From: an uncultured Brachyspira sp.
Lineage (GTDB): Bacteria > Spirochaetota > Brachyspiria > Brachyspirales > Brachyspiraceae
Direction: 5' to 3'
Assembly (NCBI RefSeq): GCF_944390595.1
Contig: NZ_CALXRN010000032.1
Span: forward strand, 1-44,666
Length of the DNA stretch: 44,666 bases
Part shown: positions 28,600-37,168 of the stretch, piece by piece
How positions within the stretch are numbered: position 1 is the stretch's first letter
Layout: each line of letters starts with the position of its first letter
Notes under the pieces: generated by a model
Database searches by the model: none
What the model was told of the DNA's origin: nothing
The model's input: the letters and a program-made list of their open reading frames with translations, nothing else
Translations under genes and position numbers: made by a program

Positions 28600-29607
28600 T
28601 TAAATTAATCCAAATTTGTATATTGTTCTATGATTGAATTCTCTGTCTGGATATAATATAATACTTGGAAAATGATTAAAGTTTAAAGAACATGAAAAAT
28701 ATTGGGCTTCCAAACAAAATGCCTCATGCTTATTAAGTACTTGATTTCTTACTTTCATGTCATTTAAATAATTAGCGGTGTAGAATAATACAGAAGGCAT
28801 TGTAGTAAACATTTCTAAACTTATTGAGCTGCTTCTTGATATTACTTTAACTCTCTTTTTATTTATATCATTATCATCAAAAATGAAGCAATTATCGCAG
28901 CCATTTTTAAGTTTTATTATTTCATCCATTTTTTTTGCTGATGTAAAATCATAAGAAGTATTTTTAGTTTTTAATATTTCACCGGATGTTATACCATTTT
29001 CATCATCTCCTAAATAATATTTTGCATCTATAAATATTTCATGATCATTTATTTTTCCTCCTCCATTTAAATTAAAATATGAATGATTCATAATATTTAA
29101 AGGAGTGGGCTTATCTGTAGTAGCTATATAGTCTATTATTAATTCATTTTGTTCAGTTATAGTGTATTTTACTATTAGATTAACATTTCCAGGATATCCT
29201 TCTTCTCCGTCTTTTGAAATGTAAGAAAACAATACTTCATTATCTTTCTTTTGTATTGAATTATATATTACATAGGAAAGTCCATTAACACCTCCATGCG
29301 TATGGTCAGGAGATTTATTTGGTGTAATATTATACTCTATATCGTCTATTTTAAATTTTGAATTCATTGTACGTCCTGCAACTCTTCCAACAGTAGCTCC
29401 CATATGTCCATTTTTTGCTTTATCAGTATAAAATTCTATATCATCAGAACCAAATGCAACTTCGATTTCTTTGTTATCTTTATTTTTAAAGAAAATTCCA
29501 GTTATAGAGGCACCAACTTCCGCTAATTTTACTTTTAAACCATTATCATTTTCTAAAGTATATACAAATGAATTTTTTCCAAAATCTTCTTTTTTAGATT
29601 TGAACAT
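28600..29607 (-). CDS. galM: Aldose 1-epimerase (galactose mutarotase)
   Basis: GalM interconverts alpha and beta forms of galactose or glucose before the Leloir pathway. The 335-residue length is typical. The conserved features are GRVAGRTMNSKF, the first catalytic-region histidine in DHTHGGVNGL, the general-acid histidine in MNHSYFNLNGG, and the general-base glutamate in CLEAQYFSC. The protein is cytoplasmic, without a signal peptide. It stands alone on the minus strand, and no galK or galT is adjacent. Confidence 0.95.
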   Translation of the reverse strand: MFKSKKEDFGKNSFVYTLENDNGLKVKLAEVGASITGIFFKNKDNKEIEVAFGSDDIEFYTDKAKNGHMGATVGRVAGRTMNSKFKIDDIEYNITPNKSPDHTHGGVNGLSYVIYNSIQKKDNEVLFSYISKDGEEGYPGNVNLIVKYTITEQNELIIDYIATTDKPTPLNIMNHSYFNLNGGGKINDHEIFIDAKYYLGDDENGITSGEILKTKNTSYDFTSAKKMDEIIKLKNGCDNCFIFDDNDINKKRVKVISRSSSISLEMFTTMPSVLFYTANYLNDMKVRNQVLNKHEAFCLEAQYFSCSLNFNHFPSIILYPDREFNHRTIYKFGLI

Positions 29608-29708
29608 ATCTATATCCTTAAAGTAATTTATATATCAATTATATACTATTTTTTTATTTTTTTATATATAAAAAAATAAATATTTTTCTAATACATAGCG
29701 TGGGTATG

Positions 29709-29736
29709 TTGACAATTGCGATATTTTGTATATACT
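29709..29736 (+). promoter_or_regulatory. Consensus promoter of a small transcription unit
   Basis: TTGACA (29709-29714), 16 bp, TATACT (29731-29736). It points away from galM into the small unit ending at the hairpin near 29914. Confidence 0.75.
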
Positions 29737-29762
29737 ATTAATATATAGATGAAGGAGGTATT

Positions 29763-29846
29763 ATGTGATTAATAATAGAGCTAATTAGTTCAATTAGTAA
29801 TTTTATAAAAGAAAAATTTTTTAAAAGTAAAAAAATTAAACAGTAA
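29763..29846 (+). other. Small transcription unit with 27-codon ORF, UGA at codon 2
   Basis: Within the 305-bp gap between galM and yjbQ a promoter (29709-29736), a near-perfect Shine-Dalgarno AAGGAGG (29752-29758) and a hairpin (29884-29914) frame a short transcript of about 170 bases. The ATG after the Shine-Dalgarno is followed directly by TGA. The same frame then reads LIIELISSISNFIKEKFF and a Lys-rich tail to TAA at 29846. Hydrophobic helix plus basic tail is the style of small membrane-active peptides, such as type I toxins. A GTG two bases later would give only a 7-residue peptide (MINNRAN). It may be a broken small gene, a recoded one or a non-coding RNA. Confidence 0.5.
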
Positions 29847-29883
29847 TTGATCGGCATTTAATATAATAGATTTATCCCTGAAC

Positions 29884-29914
29884 AGATAGCGAGGAGATTC
29901 TTTCCTCGCTATTT
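29884..29914 (+). terminator. Hairpin ending the small transcription unit
   Basis: A perfect 10-bp GC-containing stem, ATAGCGAGGA (29886-29895) with TCCTCGCTAT (29903-29912), extends by two more pairs and is followed by TTTATTTA. It overlaps the yjbQ stop codon and may also serve that gene. Confidence 0.75.
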
Positions 29915-30308
29915 ATTTACCAATTATTTGAATATGCACCTTTCTATTTCTAGCACCATCAAATTCAAAAAAATATATATCCTGCCAAGTACCTAATACA
30001 ATTTTTGAATTTTCTATTATTAGAGTCAAACTTGGAGATACTAAAGATGATAAAACATGGGCTTGAGAATTACCTTCTGAATGTTCATAATTATCATGCT
30101 GCGGTACTAATTTATTAAAAGCATTCTTCATATCAAAAACTACATCAGGATCAGCATTTTCATTTATACCTACAGCTGCTGTTGTATGAGGTACAAATAT
30201 TACAGCTATGCCGCTTTGTATTTTTTCTTCATTTACACATTTTTGAACTTCATCGGTAATATCAACTATATCAAATCTTGATTTTGTTTTTACATTAATA
30301 GTATACAT
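29913..30308 (-). CDS. YjbQ/UPF0047 family protein
   Basis: The 131-residue protein matches the YjbQ family, a compact beta-sandwich trimer reported to have weak thiamine-phosphate synthase activity. Typical motifs are IAVIFVPHTTAAVGINENADPDV near the middle, DNYEHSEGNSQAHVLSSL with clustered histidines, and the end GTWQDIYFFEFDGARNRKVHIQI. The His and Glu residues may bind a metal. It is cytoplasmic and single, diverging from the flavin-like gene. No thiamine genes are nearby, so its real role here is uncertain. Confidence 0.92.
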   Translation of the reverse strand: MYTINVKTKSRFDIVDITDEVQKCVNEEKIQSGIAVIFVPHTTAAVGINENADPDVVFDMKNAFNKLVPQHDNYEHSEGNSQAHVLSSLVSPSLTLIIENSKIVLGTWQDIYFFEFDGARNRKVHIQIIGK

Positions 30309-30348
30309 TTACTTTCCTTTTATTCTTTATATATTTAATACTATTAAT

Positions 30349-30375
30349 ACTATATGATAATAAAATGATTGTCAA
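30349..30375 (-). promoter_or_regulatory. Probable promoter of yjbQ
   Basis: On the minus strand TTGACA (30370-30375) is followed after 15 bp by TATAGT (30349-30354), with the transcript starting about 35 bases before the yjbQ ATG. Confidence 0.5.
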
Positions 30376-30465
30376 TTGATTATTTTTTTATAAAATATAT
30401 AATTTATAATATTTTATTATTCTAACAATATATATGTTTTATATTAATAATTAGGAATTATTTTT

Positions 30466-30957
30466 ATGTTTAGAGAAATGAGAAGAAAAAAACAGCTTTT
30501 ATCAAATGAAGAAACTATAGCAATATTAGAAAAATGTACATCAGGAGTATTAGCTATTTTAGGAGATGATAATTATCCTTATGCTGTACCATTGAGTTAT
30601 GCTTATTATGATAATAGAATAGTTTTTCATTCTGCAAGAAATGGTTATAAATTGAATGCTATAAGAAATAATAATAAGGCATCATTTTGCGTCATAGAAA
30701 AAGATGATATTAAACCGGAAGAATATACAACTTATTATAGAAGTGTTATTGCTTTTGGTAAGGTTTTTATAATTGAGGATGAAGATAAAAAGAGAGAGGC
30801 TATTGAAAAACTTTCTATAAAGTATCATCCTTATGATAAAAAGGAAAATAGAGATTATGCTATAGACAGAGAATACAATGCATTATGTATGATTGAACTT
30901 TGTATAGAGTATATGACAGGAAAAGAGGCTATAGAATTGGTTAATAGTAAAAAATAA
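30466..30957 (+). CDS. Pyridoxamine 5'-phosphate oxidase-like flavoprotein (NimA-like)
   Basis: The 163 residues match the small split-barrel FMN proteins related to nitroimidazole reductase NimA. It starts MRRKKQLLSNEETIAILEKCTSGVLAIL, then the strand YPYAVPLSYAYYDNRIVFHSA and GYKLNAIRNNNKASFCVIE, a typical FMN-contact region. The end has the family's YMTGKEAIEL helix. It is probably a cytoplasmic FMN or heme-binding oxidoreductase; the substrate is unknown. tldD starts 11 bases downstream, so they may be cotranscribed. Resistance to nitroimidazoles cannot be concluded from the sequence. Confidence 0.88.
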   Translation: MFREMRRKKQLLSNEETIAILEKCTSGVLAILGDDNYPYAVPLSYAYYDNRIVFHSARNGYKLNAIRNNNKASFCVIEKDDIKPEEYTTYYRSVIAFGKVFIIEDEDKKREAIEKLSIKYHPYDKKENRDYAIDREYNALCMIELCIEYMTGKEAIELVNSKK

Positions 30958-30968
30958 TAGGAGTATTA

Positions 30969-32357
30969 ATGAAATATTTTAATTTTGACAAAAATTTTTT
31001 GTATACTGTTTTACAAGAGGCTTTGAAAAATGGGGGAGAATATGCTGATCTATTTTTTGAAGATACTAAAATTAATTCAGTAAGTTATTTAGATTCAAAA
31101 GTAGATGATATGAATTTAGGTATTAATTATGGAGTTGGTTTAAGAGTTATATCAGATAAAAAAACAATATATTTATATTCTAATGATACAAGCAATGATA
31201 GTTTAATTAATTTGGCTAAGAGTGCAGCTTCCGTTGTAAATAATAAAAAATATATAGTTAATGATTTTATTGAATCTAAAGAAAATAATAATCATCCTTT
31301 GCATATAGATCCGTTTTCTATTAAATTTGATGAAAAAATAGATGTTCTTTCATATTTGGATAAAACAGCCAGAGGAGTTTCTGATAAAATCAAACAGGTA
31401 AGTGTACGTTATAATGAAAAACAAAGAAATATTTTAGTATGTACAAGCAAGGGTATTTTGAGAGAAGATTCTCAAATTTACGTTAGACTTGTTATGATGT
31501 CAATGGCTTCTGATGGTGCTAATACTCAAACAGCAAGCAGAACTAAAGGTGCTTTAGACGGATATCAAGTAATAAAAGATATTAATTTAGAAAATATGGC
31601 TAAAGAAACAGCTGAATCTGCAATTAAAATGCTTAATTCTAAATATCCGAAATCAGGAAAATATCCGGTAGTAATAGATAATGCATTCGGAGGTGTAATA
31701 TTCCATGAGGCTTGCGGACATGCTTTAGAGGCTACGGCTGTTGCTGATAATGCAAGTGTATTTTGCAATAAATTAGGTGAGAAAATAGCTTCAGATGCTG
31801 TTACTGCTATTGATGACGGAACGATAAAAAATGCTTGGGGAAGTTATAATATTGATGATGAAGGTAATGATGCACAAAGAACTGTTTTAATAGAGAATGG
31901 TATATTAAAAAGTTATTTAGTTGATGAGCTTGGTTCTATGAAAATGAATCAAAATATTACAGGAAGTGCAAGAAGAGAAAGTTATAAATATCCTCCTACA
32001 TCAAGAATGAGAAACACATTTATAGATAAAGGAAATTCAAGTTTTGAAGATTTAATTTCCGGTATAGAGTACGGACTTTATGCTAAAAAAATGGGAGGAG
32101 GTTCCGTTGATCCTGCCACTACTGATTATAACTTTGCTGTTTCCGAAGGATATTTAATAGAAAATGGAAAGATTACAGAACCTGTAAGAGGGGCTACGCT
32201 TATAGGACGCGGAGATGAAACACTTATGAATATTGAAGCTGTATCATCTAATTTGGAATTAGCAGATGGTATATGCGGAAGTGTGTCCGGCTCTGTACCT
32301 ACTACTGTGGGACAGCCCGCTTTAAGAGTAAAAGAACTAACAGTAGGAGGCAGATAA
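30969..32357 (+). CDS. tldD: Metalloprotease TldD
   Basis: TldD is the catalytic half of the TldD/TldE heterodimer, a zinc peptidase that trims unfolded peptides such as modified peptide precursors. The 462-residue protein has the HExxxH zinc motif in IFHEACGHALEATAVADNASVF. Further conserved pieces include SYKYPPTSRMRNTFI and the Gly-rich end GSVSGSVPTTVGQPALRVKELTVGG. GGAG lies just before the ATG. tldE starts 2 bases after its stop, as in the usual operon. No peptide precursor gene was seen next to it. Confidence 0.96.
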   Translation: MKYFNFDKNFLYTVLQEALKNGGEYADLFFEDTKINSVSYLDSKVDDMNLGINYGVGLRVISDKKTIYLYSNDTSNDSLINLAKSAASVVNNKKYIVNDFIESKENNNHPLHIDPFSIKFDEKIDVLSYLDKTARGVSDKIKQVSVRYNEKQRNILVCTSKGILREDSQIYVRLVMMSMASDGANTQTASRTKGALDGYQVIKDINLENMAKETAESAIKMLNSKYPKSGKYPVVIDNAFGGVIFHEACGHALEATAVADNASVFCNKLGEKIASDAVTAIDDGTIKNAWGSYNIDDEGNDAQRTVLIENGILKSYLVDELGSMKMNQNITGSARRESYKYPPTSRMRNTFIDKGNSSFEDLISGIEYGLYAKKMGGGSVDPATTDYNFAVSEGYLIENGKITEPVRGATLIGRGDETLMNIEAVSSNLELADGICGSVSGSVPTTVGQPALRVKELTVGGR

Positions 32358-32359
32358 TA

Positions 32360-33712
32360 ATGTCTGATAGTATGGATAGATTAAAAGAAATTTATGATTC
32401 TGTTAAAAATAAAGCTAATGGTATTGATAAAATAGAAATTTATATGTCTAAAAGTGCAGAAGAAGAATTTACTGTAAGGGAAAGAGATTTAGATAAATAT
32501 ACATTTGCTGAATCTGGAGGAATTGGATTGAGACTTATAGATAATGGAAAAGTTGGAATAAGTTTTACAGAAAAAATTAATTCTAAAGAATCTATTGAAA
32601 ATCTTGTTAGTAATGCCAAAAACTCTTTAACTTATGCATCTTCCGAGCCTGATTTTAATGTATTAATAGAAAAAGATGAAGATAATGAAAAAAGTTATGA
32701 TATGATAAATAAAGATATAGTTAATTTATCAAGCGATGAGTTAAAAAACATATCTTTGTCAATAGAGGATAAATTATATTCATTGGATAAAAGAATAGTT
32801 AATGTTCCGTCAGCAGGATTAGCCAGATATAGTTTTGATAAATGTATAATTAATAGTAATGGGGTATGCAAAGAAGAGAATAAAAATAGTATAATGTATT
32901 ATGCTGAGGTAATAGCTAAGGATGCAGATACTATAAAAACTTTTTTTGATATTTATTCATCAGCGGATGCTGTCTTTGATACGGATTCTTTTGCTAAAAA
33001 TATTGTTGATAATGCAGTAAGCAAATTAAGTGCTAAGCCCATATCAAGCGGAAAGTATCAAACAGTATTTACAAGCAAGGCAATGAGAACTATTATAGCA
33101 GCATATTTGGGACTTTTTTCATCAGAAGCTGTACAGAAAAAGTTATCTCTTCTTCAAGGGAAATTGAATCAAAAAATAGCAAGTGATATAATAAATATTA
33201 AAGATATACCAGTATTCGATAAGGGTTTAGCTAATACTCATTTTGACGGAGAAGGTTCTGCTACAAAAGATTTAAATATAATAACAAATGGAATATTAAA
33301 CAGTTATTTATACAATAATTATACAGCAAAAAAAGATAATAGAAAAACAACCTCTCATGCTTCAAGGAGTTTTAAATCATCAATAGGAATATCATGTCAT
33401 AATTTCATTTTAGAAAATGGCAAGAATACTCAGGAAGAACTTATTTCTCAGATTAAAGATGGAATATTAGTGAATTCACTTACTGGAACGCATTCCGGAG
33501 TTAACTCTGTAAGCGGAGATTTTTCTTTACAGGCAGAAGGAGTAAAAATAGAAAATGGCAAGCTTTCATATACTGCAAGTCCTTTTATAGTGTCTGGTAA
33601 TATATTAGATTTTTTAAGTAATGTAGAAATGCTTGCAGATGATACAGATTATAATCATTCATCTATTTATACACCAAGTGCTTTAATTAGAGAATTATCA
33701 TTTGCTTCATAA
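32360..33712 (+). CDS. tldE: TldE/PmbA, partner of TldD
   Basis: The 450-residue protein is the non-catalytic partner: it aligns with TldD in layout but lacks HExxxH. Typical features are FAESGGIGLRLIDNGKVGISFTE near the start, the DGEGSATKDLNIITNGILNSYLYN region and the end SPFIVSGNILDFLSNVEMLADD. I chose the ATG at 32360 because TAGGAGG at 32344-32350 precedes it by 9 bases; an upstream ATG-like frame start at 32273 lies inside tldD and encodes an unrelated Cys/Arg-rich stretch. It is probably cotranscribed with tldD and ends before a new promoter. Confidence 0.95.
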   Translation: MSDSMDRLKEIYDSVKNKANGIDKIEIYMSKSAEEEFTVRERDLDKYTFAESGGIGLRLIDNGKVGISFTEKINSKESIENLVSNAKNSLTYASSEPDFNVLIEKDEDNEKSYDMINKDIVNLSSDELKNISLSIEDKLYSLDKRIVNVPSAGLARYSFDKCIINSNGVCKEENKNSIMYYAEVIAKDADTIKTFFDIYSSADAVFDTDSFAKNIVDNAVSKLSAKPISSGKYQTVFTSKAMRTIIAAYLGLFSSEAVQKKLSLLQGKLNQKIASDIINIKDIPVFDKGLANTHFDGEGSATKDLNIITNGILNSYLYNNYTAKKDNRKTTSHASRSFKSSIGISCHNFILENGKNTQEELISQIKDGILVNSLTGTHSGVNSVSGDFSLQAEGVKIENGKLSYTASPFIVSGNILDFLSNVEMLADDTDYNHSSIYTPSALIRELSFAS

Positions 33713-33739
33713 AGATATTATTATATAATAAATACATAT

Positions 33740-33768
33740 TTGACAATATTGTAATTTTGTAGTATCAT
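33740..33768 (+). promoter_or_regulatory. Promoter of the transketolase genes
   Basis: TTGACA (33740-33745), 17 bp, TATCAT (33763-33768), 35 bases before the start at 33803. Confidence 0.7.
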
Positions 33769-33802
33769 TATTTGCGTAAAATTTATTTTATAAGGAATTA
33801 TT

Positions 33803-34600
33803 ATGTCTTCTTTAAATACTCAAATAAGAAAAGATATAGTAAGTATGGTTTATAATGCTAATTCAGGGCATATAGGCGGTTCTTTATCATTGGTAGAGAT
33901 AATGCATACACTATACTTTAAGATTATGAATATAGACCCTAAGAATCCTAAAATGGAAGGAAGGGATATACTTATAATGTCTAAAGGGCATGCCTCAGCT
34001 GTACTTTATTCTACATTGGCACATAGGGGATATTTTTCAACTGATGAACTTATGACTTATAGAAAATTAGGTTCAAAACTTCAAGGACATCCTGATAAAA
34101 AGCATTTGGAAGGAGTTGAGGCTTCTACAGGTTCTCTTGGTCAAGGAGTTTGTATAGCTTTAGGAATTGCTTTAGGATATAAGCTTGATAAGAAAGATGG
34201 TAAAATATTTGCTATTGCTGGAGATGGCGAGGCACAGGAAGGTACTTTTTGGGAATCGGCTATGGCAGCAGCCAATTATAAATTGGATAATTATACTCTT
34301 ATAATAGACTGGAATGGTTTACAGATAGACGGAAAAAATGATGAGGTTATGAGTTTGGGAGATTTAGAGGGCAAAATGAAAGCATTTGGTTTTGAGACAT
34401 TTATTGTTGATGGACATAATGAGGCTGAACTTGAAGAGGTATTTAAGAAAAAGGTATCTGGTAAACCTAAATGCGTTATGGCTAAAACTGTTAAAGGTAA
34501 AGGAGTTTCATTTATGGAAAATGCTGTAGGCTGGCATGGAAAAGCTCCTAATAAAGAAGAGTATGAAAAAGCTATGGAAGAGTTAAATAGACTTGACTAA
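33803..34600 (+). CDS. Transketolase, N-terminal subunit
   Basis: Transketolase moves two-carbon units between sugar phosphates in the non-oxidative pentose phosphate pathway. Here the enzyme is split in two, as in archaea and several anaerobes. This 265-residue part carries the thiamine-diphosphate domain: HIGGSLSLVEIMHTLYF, the histidine in SKGHAS, GSLGQGVCIALGIA and the metal/cofactor motif GDGEAQEGTFWESAMAAANY. GKGVSFMEN near the end is also typical. GGAA lies before the ATG. The partner subunit starts 28 bases downstream on the same strand. Confidence 0.95.
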   Translation: MSSLNTQIRKDIVSMVYNANSGHIGGSLSLVEIMHTLYFKIMNIDPKNPKMEGRDILIMSKGHASAVLYSTLAHRGYFSTDELMTYRKLGSKLQGHPDKKHLEGVEASTGSLGQGVCIALGIALGYKLDKKDGKIFAIAGDGEAQEGTFWESAMAAANYKLDNYTLIIDWNGLQIDGKNDEVMSLGDLEGKMKAFGFETFIVDGHNEAELEEVFKKKVSGKPKCVMAKTVKGKGVSFMENAVGWHGKAPNKEEYEKAMEELNRLD

Positions 34601-34627
34601 ATAATTAAAAATTGAGGAATAAGTACT

Positions 34628-35545
34628 ATGGAAAAAAAGGCAATAAGAAATGCTTACGGCGAGGCTTTAAAACGTCTTGGCGAAATAAATAAAAATGTAG
34701 TAGTTTTAGATGGAGATTTATCTGGTTCTACTATGACAAAAACTTTCAAAGCTGCTTTTCCGGAAAGATTTTTTAACATGGGAATAGCAGAACAAAATAT
34801 TATGGGAGCTGCTGCTGGATTTGCTATAGATGGTAAAATACCTTTTGCTTCTACTTTTGCTATGTTTGGAGCAGGCAGGGCTTTTGAAATAATTAGAAAC
34901 TCTATATGTTATCCTAAGTTAAATGTTAAAGTAGCTGTTACTCATGCTGGTATATCTGTAGGAGAGGACGGAGCAAGTCATCAATCTATAGAAGATATAT
35001 CTATTATGCGTTCTATACCAAATATGACTGTAATTGTTCCATGCGATGCGGTTGAGGCTGAAAAGGCTGTGTTTGCTGCTGCTGAATTTGATGGTCCTTG
35101 TTATTTAAGAATGGCAAGACCTGCTACAAATATTATTACTAATAATGATACTCCTTTTAAAATTGGTAAGGCCAATGTATTGAGAGAAGGTAAGGATGTA
35201 TGTATATTTGCTTGCGGTATAGTTGTTCCTGAAGCTTTAGCAGCTGCTGAAATGGATGAAAAAGACGGTATATCTGTTACTGTTGTTAATATTCATACAA
35301 TTAAACCAATAGATAGAGATATTATTGTTGAAATGGCTAAAAAACATAAAAAGTTAATAAGTGTAGAAGAGCATTCTATTATAGGAGGACTTGGTTCTGC
35401 TATATCTGAGGTACTAACTGATGAATATCCTAGCAAATTAATAAGACTTGGCATAAAAGATACATTCGGTGAATCAGGTACAGTTGATGAACTTATGAAT
35501 AAATATAAATTAAATGCTGCTTCTTTGTATGATGCTATAAAATAA
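34628..35545 (+). CDS. Transketolase, C-terminal subunit
   Basis: This 305-residue part supplies the pyrimidine-binding and C-terminal domains. It includes LDGDLSGSTMTKTF, NMGIAEQNIMGAAAGFA with the catalytic-assist glutamate, FASTFAMFGAGRAFEIIRNS and AVTHAGISVGEDGASHQSIEDI. The end VVNIHTIKPIDRDII and SVEEHSIIGGLGSAI match the C-terminal domain. Both halves are needed for activity. DXS has a similar layout, but the split gene and the N-terminal subunit next door fit transketolase better. A terminator follows at 35564-35598. Confidence 0.95.
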   Translation: MEKKAIRNAYGEALKRLGEINKNVVVLDGDLSGSTMTKTFKAAFPERFFNMGIAEQNIMGAAAGFAIDGKIPFASTFAMFGAGRAFEIIRNSICYPKLNVKVAVTHAGISVGEDGASHQSIEDISIMRSIPNMTVIVPCDAVEAEKAVFAAAEFDGPCYLRMARPATNIITNNDTPFKIGKANVLREGKDVCIFACGIVVPEALAAAEMDEKDGISVTVVNIHTIKPIDRDIIVEMAKKHKKLISVEEHSIIGGLGSAISEVLTDEYPSKLIRLGIKDTFGESGTVDELMNKYKLNAASLYDAIK

Positions 35546-35563
35546 ATATTATTTGTAAATATT

Positions 35564-35598
35564 AAAGGAATAGGATTTTGAAAACCTATTCCTTTTTT
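35564..35598 (+). terminator. Terminator after the transketolase genes
   Basis: AAAGGAATAGG (35564-35574) pairs perfectly with CCTATTCCTTT (35585-35595) and runs into TTTTTT. It may also serve the convergent minus-strand gene ending at 35609. Confidence 0.92.
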
Positions 35599-35608
35599 AC
35601 ATCAAATT

Positions 35609-35773
35609 TTATTTAAAAATCTCTTTTAGTTTGTTTCGGCATCCTCCGCATGCTGTTCCTGCTTTTGTTTTTTTCACTAGTTCTTTTAAGGTATTGATGC
35701 CGTATTCTTTTTTAAGCATTTCTATCTCTTCCAATGATAGTTCTTTACATTGACATATAAACTTATTATTCAT
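35609..35773 (-). CDS. BFD-like [2Fe-2S] miniprotein (second of two)
   Basis: This 54-residue gene is easy to miss. It encodes FICQCKELSLEEIEML, then KAGTACGGCRNKLKEIF. The four cysteines in CxC and CxxC spacing match the BFD-like [2Fe-2S] fold of bacterioferritin-associated ferredoxin and of small domains in NAD(P)H-dependent oxidoreductases. Its ATG overlaps the stop of the upstream gene by 8 bases (ATGAATAA), so translation is likely coupled. Its neighbour has the same fold, so the pair is probably a duplication. It may carry electrons or help mobilise iron; no bacterioferritin gene is in the window. Confidence 0.85.
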   Translation of the reverse strand: MNNKFICQCKELSLEEIEMLKKEYGINTLKELVKKTKAGTACGGCRNKLKEIFK

Positions 35774-35978
35774 TGATATCTATATCACCTGTTTTATTAT
35801 ATTCTTCTAATAGATCCTTTATATCACCTCTGCAGCTCCAGCATGTAATACCTGCTTTGGTGGTATGCATAACCTCTTCAAGAGTTTTTAAATCCTTTTT
35901 TTTGATGGCATTTACCACATCTTTGTACTTTATATTTTTGCAAAAGCATAAAGTACTATTGGCATTTTTTTGTAACAT
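35766..35978 (-). CDS. BFD-like [2Fe-2S] miniprotein (first of two)
   Basis: The 70-residue protein starts MLQKNANSTLCFCKNIKYKD and ends with TTKAGITCWSCRGDIKDLLEEY plus an acidic tail. CxC and CxxC cysteines and the helix VVNAIKKKDLKTLEEVMHTT match the BFD-like domain. I chose the ATG at 35978 because GGGGAG lies just upstream of it; an earlier in-frame ATG at 36011 would add 11 hydrophobic residues and place this ribosome site inside the gene. It overlaps the next small gene. Whether the pair form a heterodimer is unknown. Confidence 0.85.
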   Translation of the reverse strand: MLQKNANSTLCFCKNIKYKDVVNAIKKKDLKTLEEVMHTTKAGITCWSCRGDIKDLLEEYNKTGDIDINE

Positions 35979-36050
35979 AATTTTCTCCCCAAATATTAGT
36001 ATGAAAAACATTCATTAATTTTAACAAAATGAAAAATAAAATCAATAATA

Positions 36051-36581
36051 TTATATTTTAAAAAATTTTCCATACGCAAACCATAATTGAAGTGTTATAA
36101 TTCCATAAAGTATTAAACATAATCCAAGTACAACACTTACATAAATAGCACCTAAAATAGGGTTGAAAGTTAATATTATACCAACTATTAAAGTAAGTAT
36201 ACCGCTTAACATAGCAAATCTCCATTGATTATATCCGTGCTTCTTTAATTCTATAGAAGATGATATAGATACAACTCCTCTTACTATTACAAAAAATGCT
36301 ACCATATAAGGTATAAATGCACCGCTTATAGCAAGATTAGAAATTATAATGATACCGCATATAGTAGATATTATACCATCTAATAAAATTAAACTTGAAC
36401 CTGATGCATGTCTTATACTGAAAAAATAAACTATGGCGCTAATTCCGGAAAATAGAGTTAAAAATCCTATAGTATATGCCAATACTAATATGGTTTCTGC
36501 CGGATTAAACATTGTAGCAATTCCTGATATTATTAATAATATGCCAAATATCAGCCATAATACTCTTCCTAATTTTCCCAT
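36051..36581 (-). CDS. HdeD-family membrane protein (DUF308)
   Basis: The 176-residue protein has six hydrophobic helices in three pairs with conserved glycines and short polar turns, for example LIFGILLIISGIATMFNPAET and LSGILTLIVGIILTFNPILG. The repeated GxxxIxxGxxxxxNP pattern is that of HdeD, an inner-membrane protein linked to acid resistance in enterobacteria. In other phyla its role is unknown. It is a single gene on the minus strand; no acid-resistance genes lie nearby. Confidence 0.88.
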   Translation of the reverse strand: MGKLGRVLWLIFGILLIISGIATMFNPAETILVLAYTIGFLTLFSGISAIVYFFSIRHASGSSLILLDGIISTICGIIIISNLAISGAFIPYMVAFFVIVRGVVSISSSIELKKHGYNQWRFAMLSGILTLIVGIILTFNPILGAIYVSVVLGLCLILYGIITLQLWFAYGKFFKI

Positions 36582-36667
36582 AAAATAAATCCTTTAAAAA
36601 TATTTGTATAAATAATAATAAATTATTCAAAAAAAACAATATTAATATTTGCTAATTTCGGCAGTGA

Positions 36668-37168
36668 TTATAAAGATTTACCGTCTATAGTACGTAATTG
36701 ATTTCTAGGGACATCATTGTATTTATTAGGAAGTCTAGTCCATTTTACAGTAGCACCTACAACTCCGGATTTATCTAGTGATGCTTTAAGAAATAAAGTA
36801 TTCTTATCTTCTGATAAACTTATATTAGCATAAAATGTGCTTCCTTGATCTGTATGATATATTTTTCCTGTTTGCCATTTTCCATTTTCAAATACTATAT
36901 CATATATAAATATTAATCCTATAAGTTTTTTATCTCTCAATGATTTATTTGGATTATGTATATCTAAATCATTTTTTACATCATCATGTAATTTTACAGC
37001 GTATGCATAAAGATTATTGTTAATGACTATTATTTTTACTACTTCCATTCTGCCTTTTGGTTTAGCTGGCATTAACCAAAAACCTTCAGCATCCTTTGAA
37101 TTATAAGCATAAATCAGATTTGTTAAAAATGTGAAAATAATTATTATAAGTAATATATTTTTTTTCAT
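36668..37168 (-). CDS. Exported DUF2147-family protein
   Basis: The 166-residue protein has a signal peptide (to about residue 21, ending IYA) and one beta-rich domain. It follows the DUF2147 pattern: an opening AEGFWLMPAKPKGRMEVVKI, then NPNKSLRDKKLIGLIFI, a W in GKWQTGKIYHTDQGSTFYANISL, and the end GATVKWTRL. It is likely periplasmic. The function of the family is not known; related proteins are common in Gram-negative bacteria. It stands alone and faces away from thrC. Confidence 0.8.
   Translation of the reverse strand: MKKNILLIIIIFTFLTNLIYAYNSKDAEGFWLMPAKPKGRMEVVKIIVINNNLYAYAVKLHDDVKNDLDIHNPNKSLRDKKLIGLIFIYDIVFENGKWQTGKIYHTDQGSTFYANISLSEDKNTLFLKASLDKSGVVGATVKWTRLPNKYNDVPRNQLRTIDGKSL

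Noticed and set aside
32273-32359. Longer start of tldE inside tldD
   Set aside because: The extra 29 residues are Cys/Arg-rich and unlike the family, and a strong ribosome site precedes the ATG at 32360.
33803-35545. DXS (1-deoxyxylulose-5-phosphate synthase) instead of transketolase
   Set aside because: Two separate subunits with this domain split and the N-terminal motifs GDGEAQEG and GSLGQG match split transketolase better.
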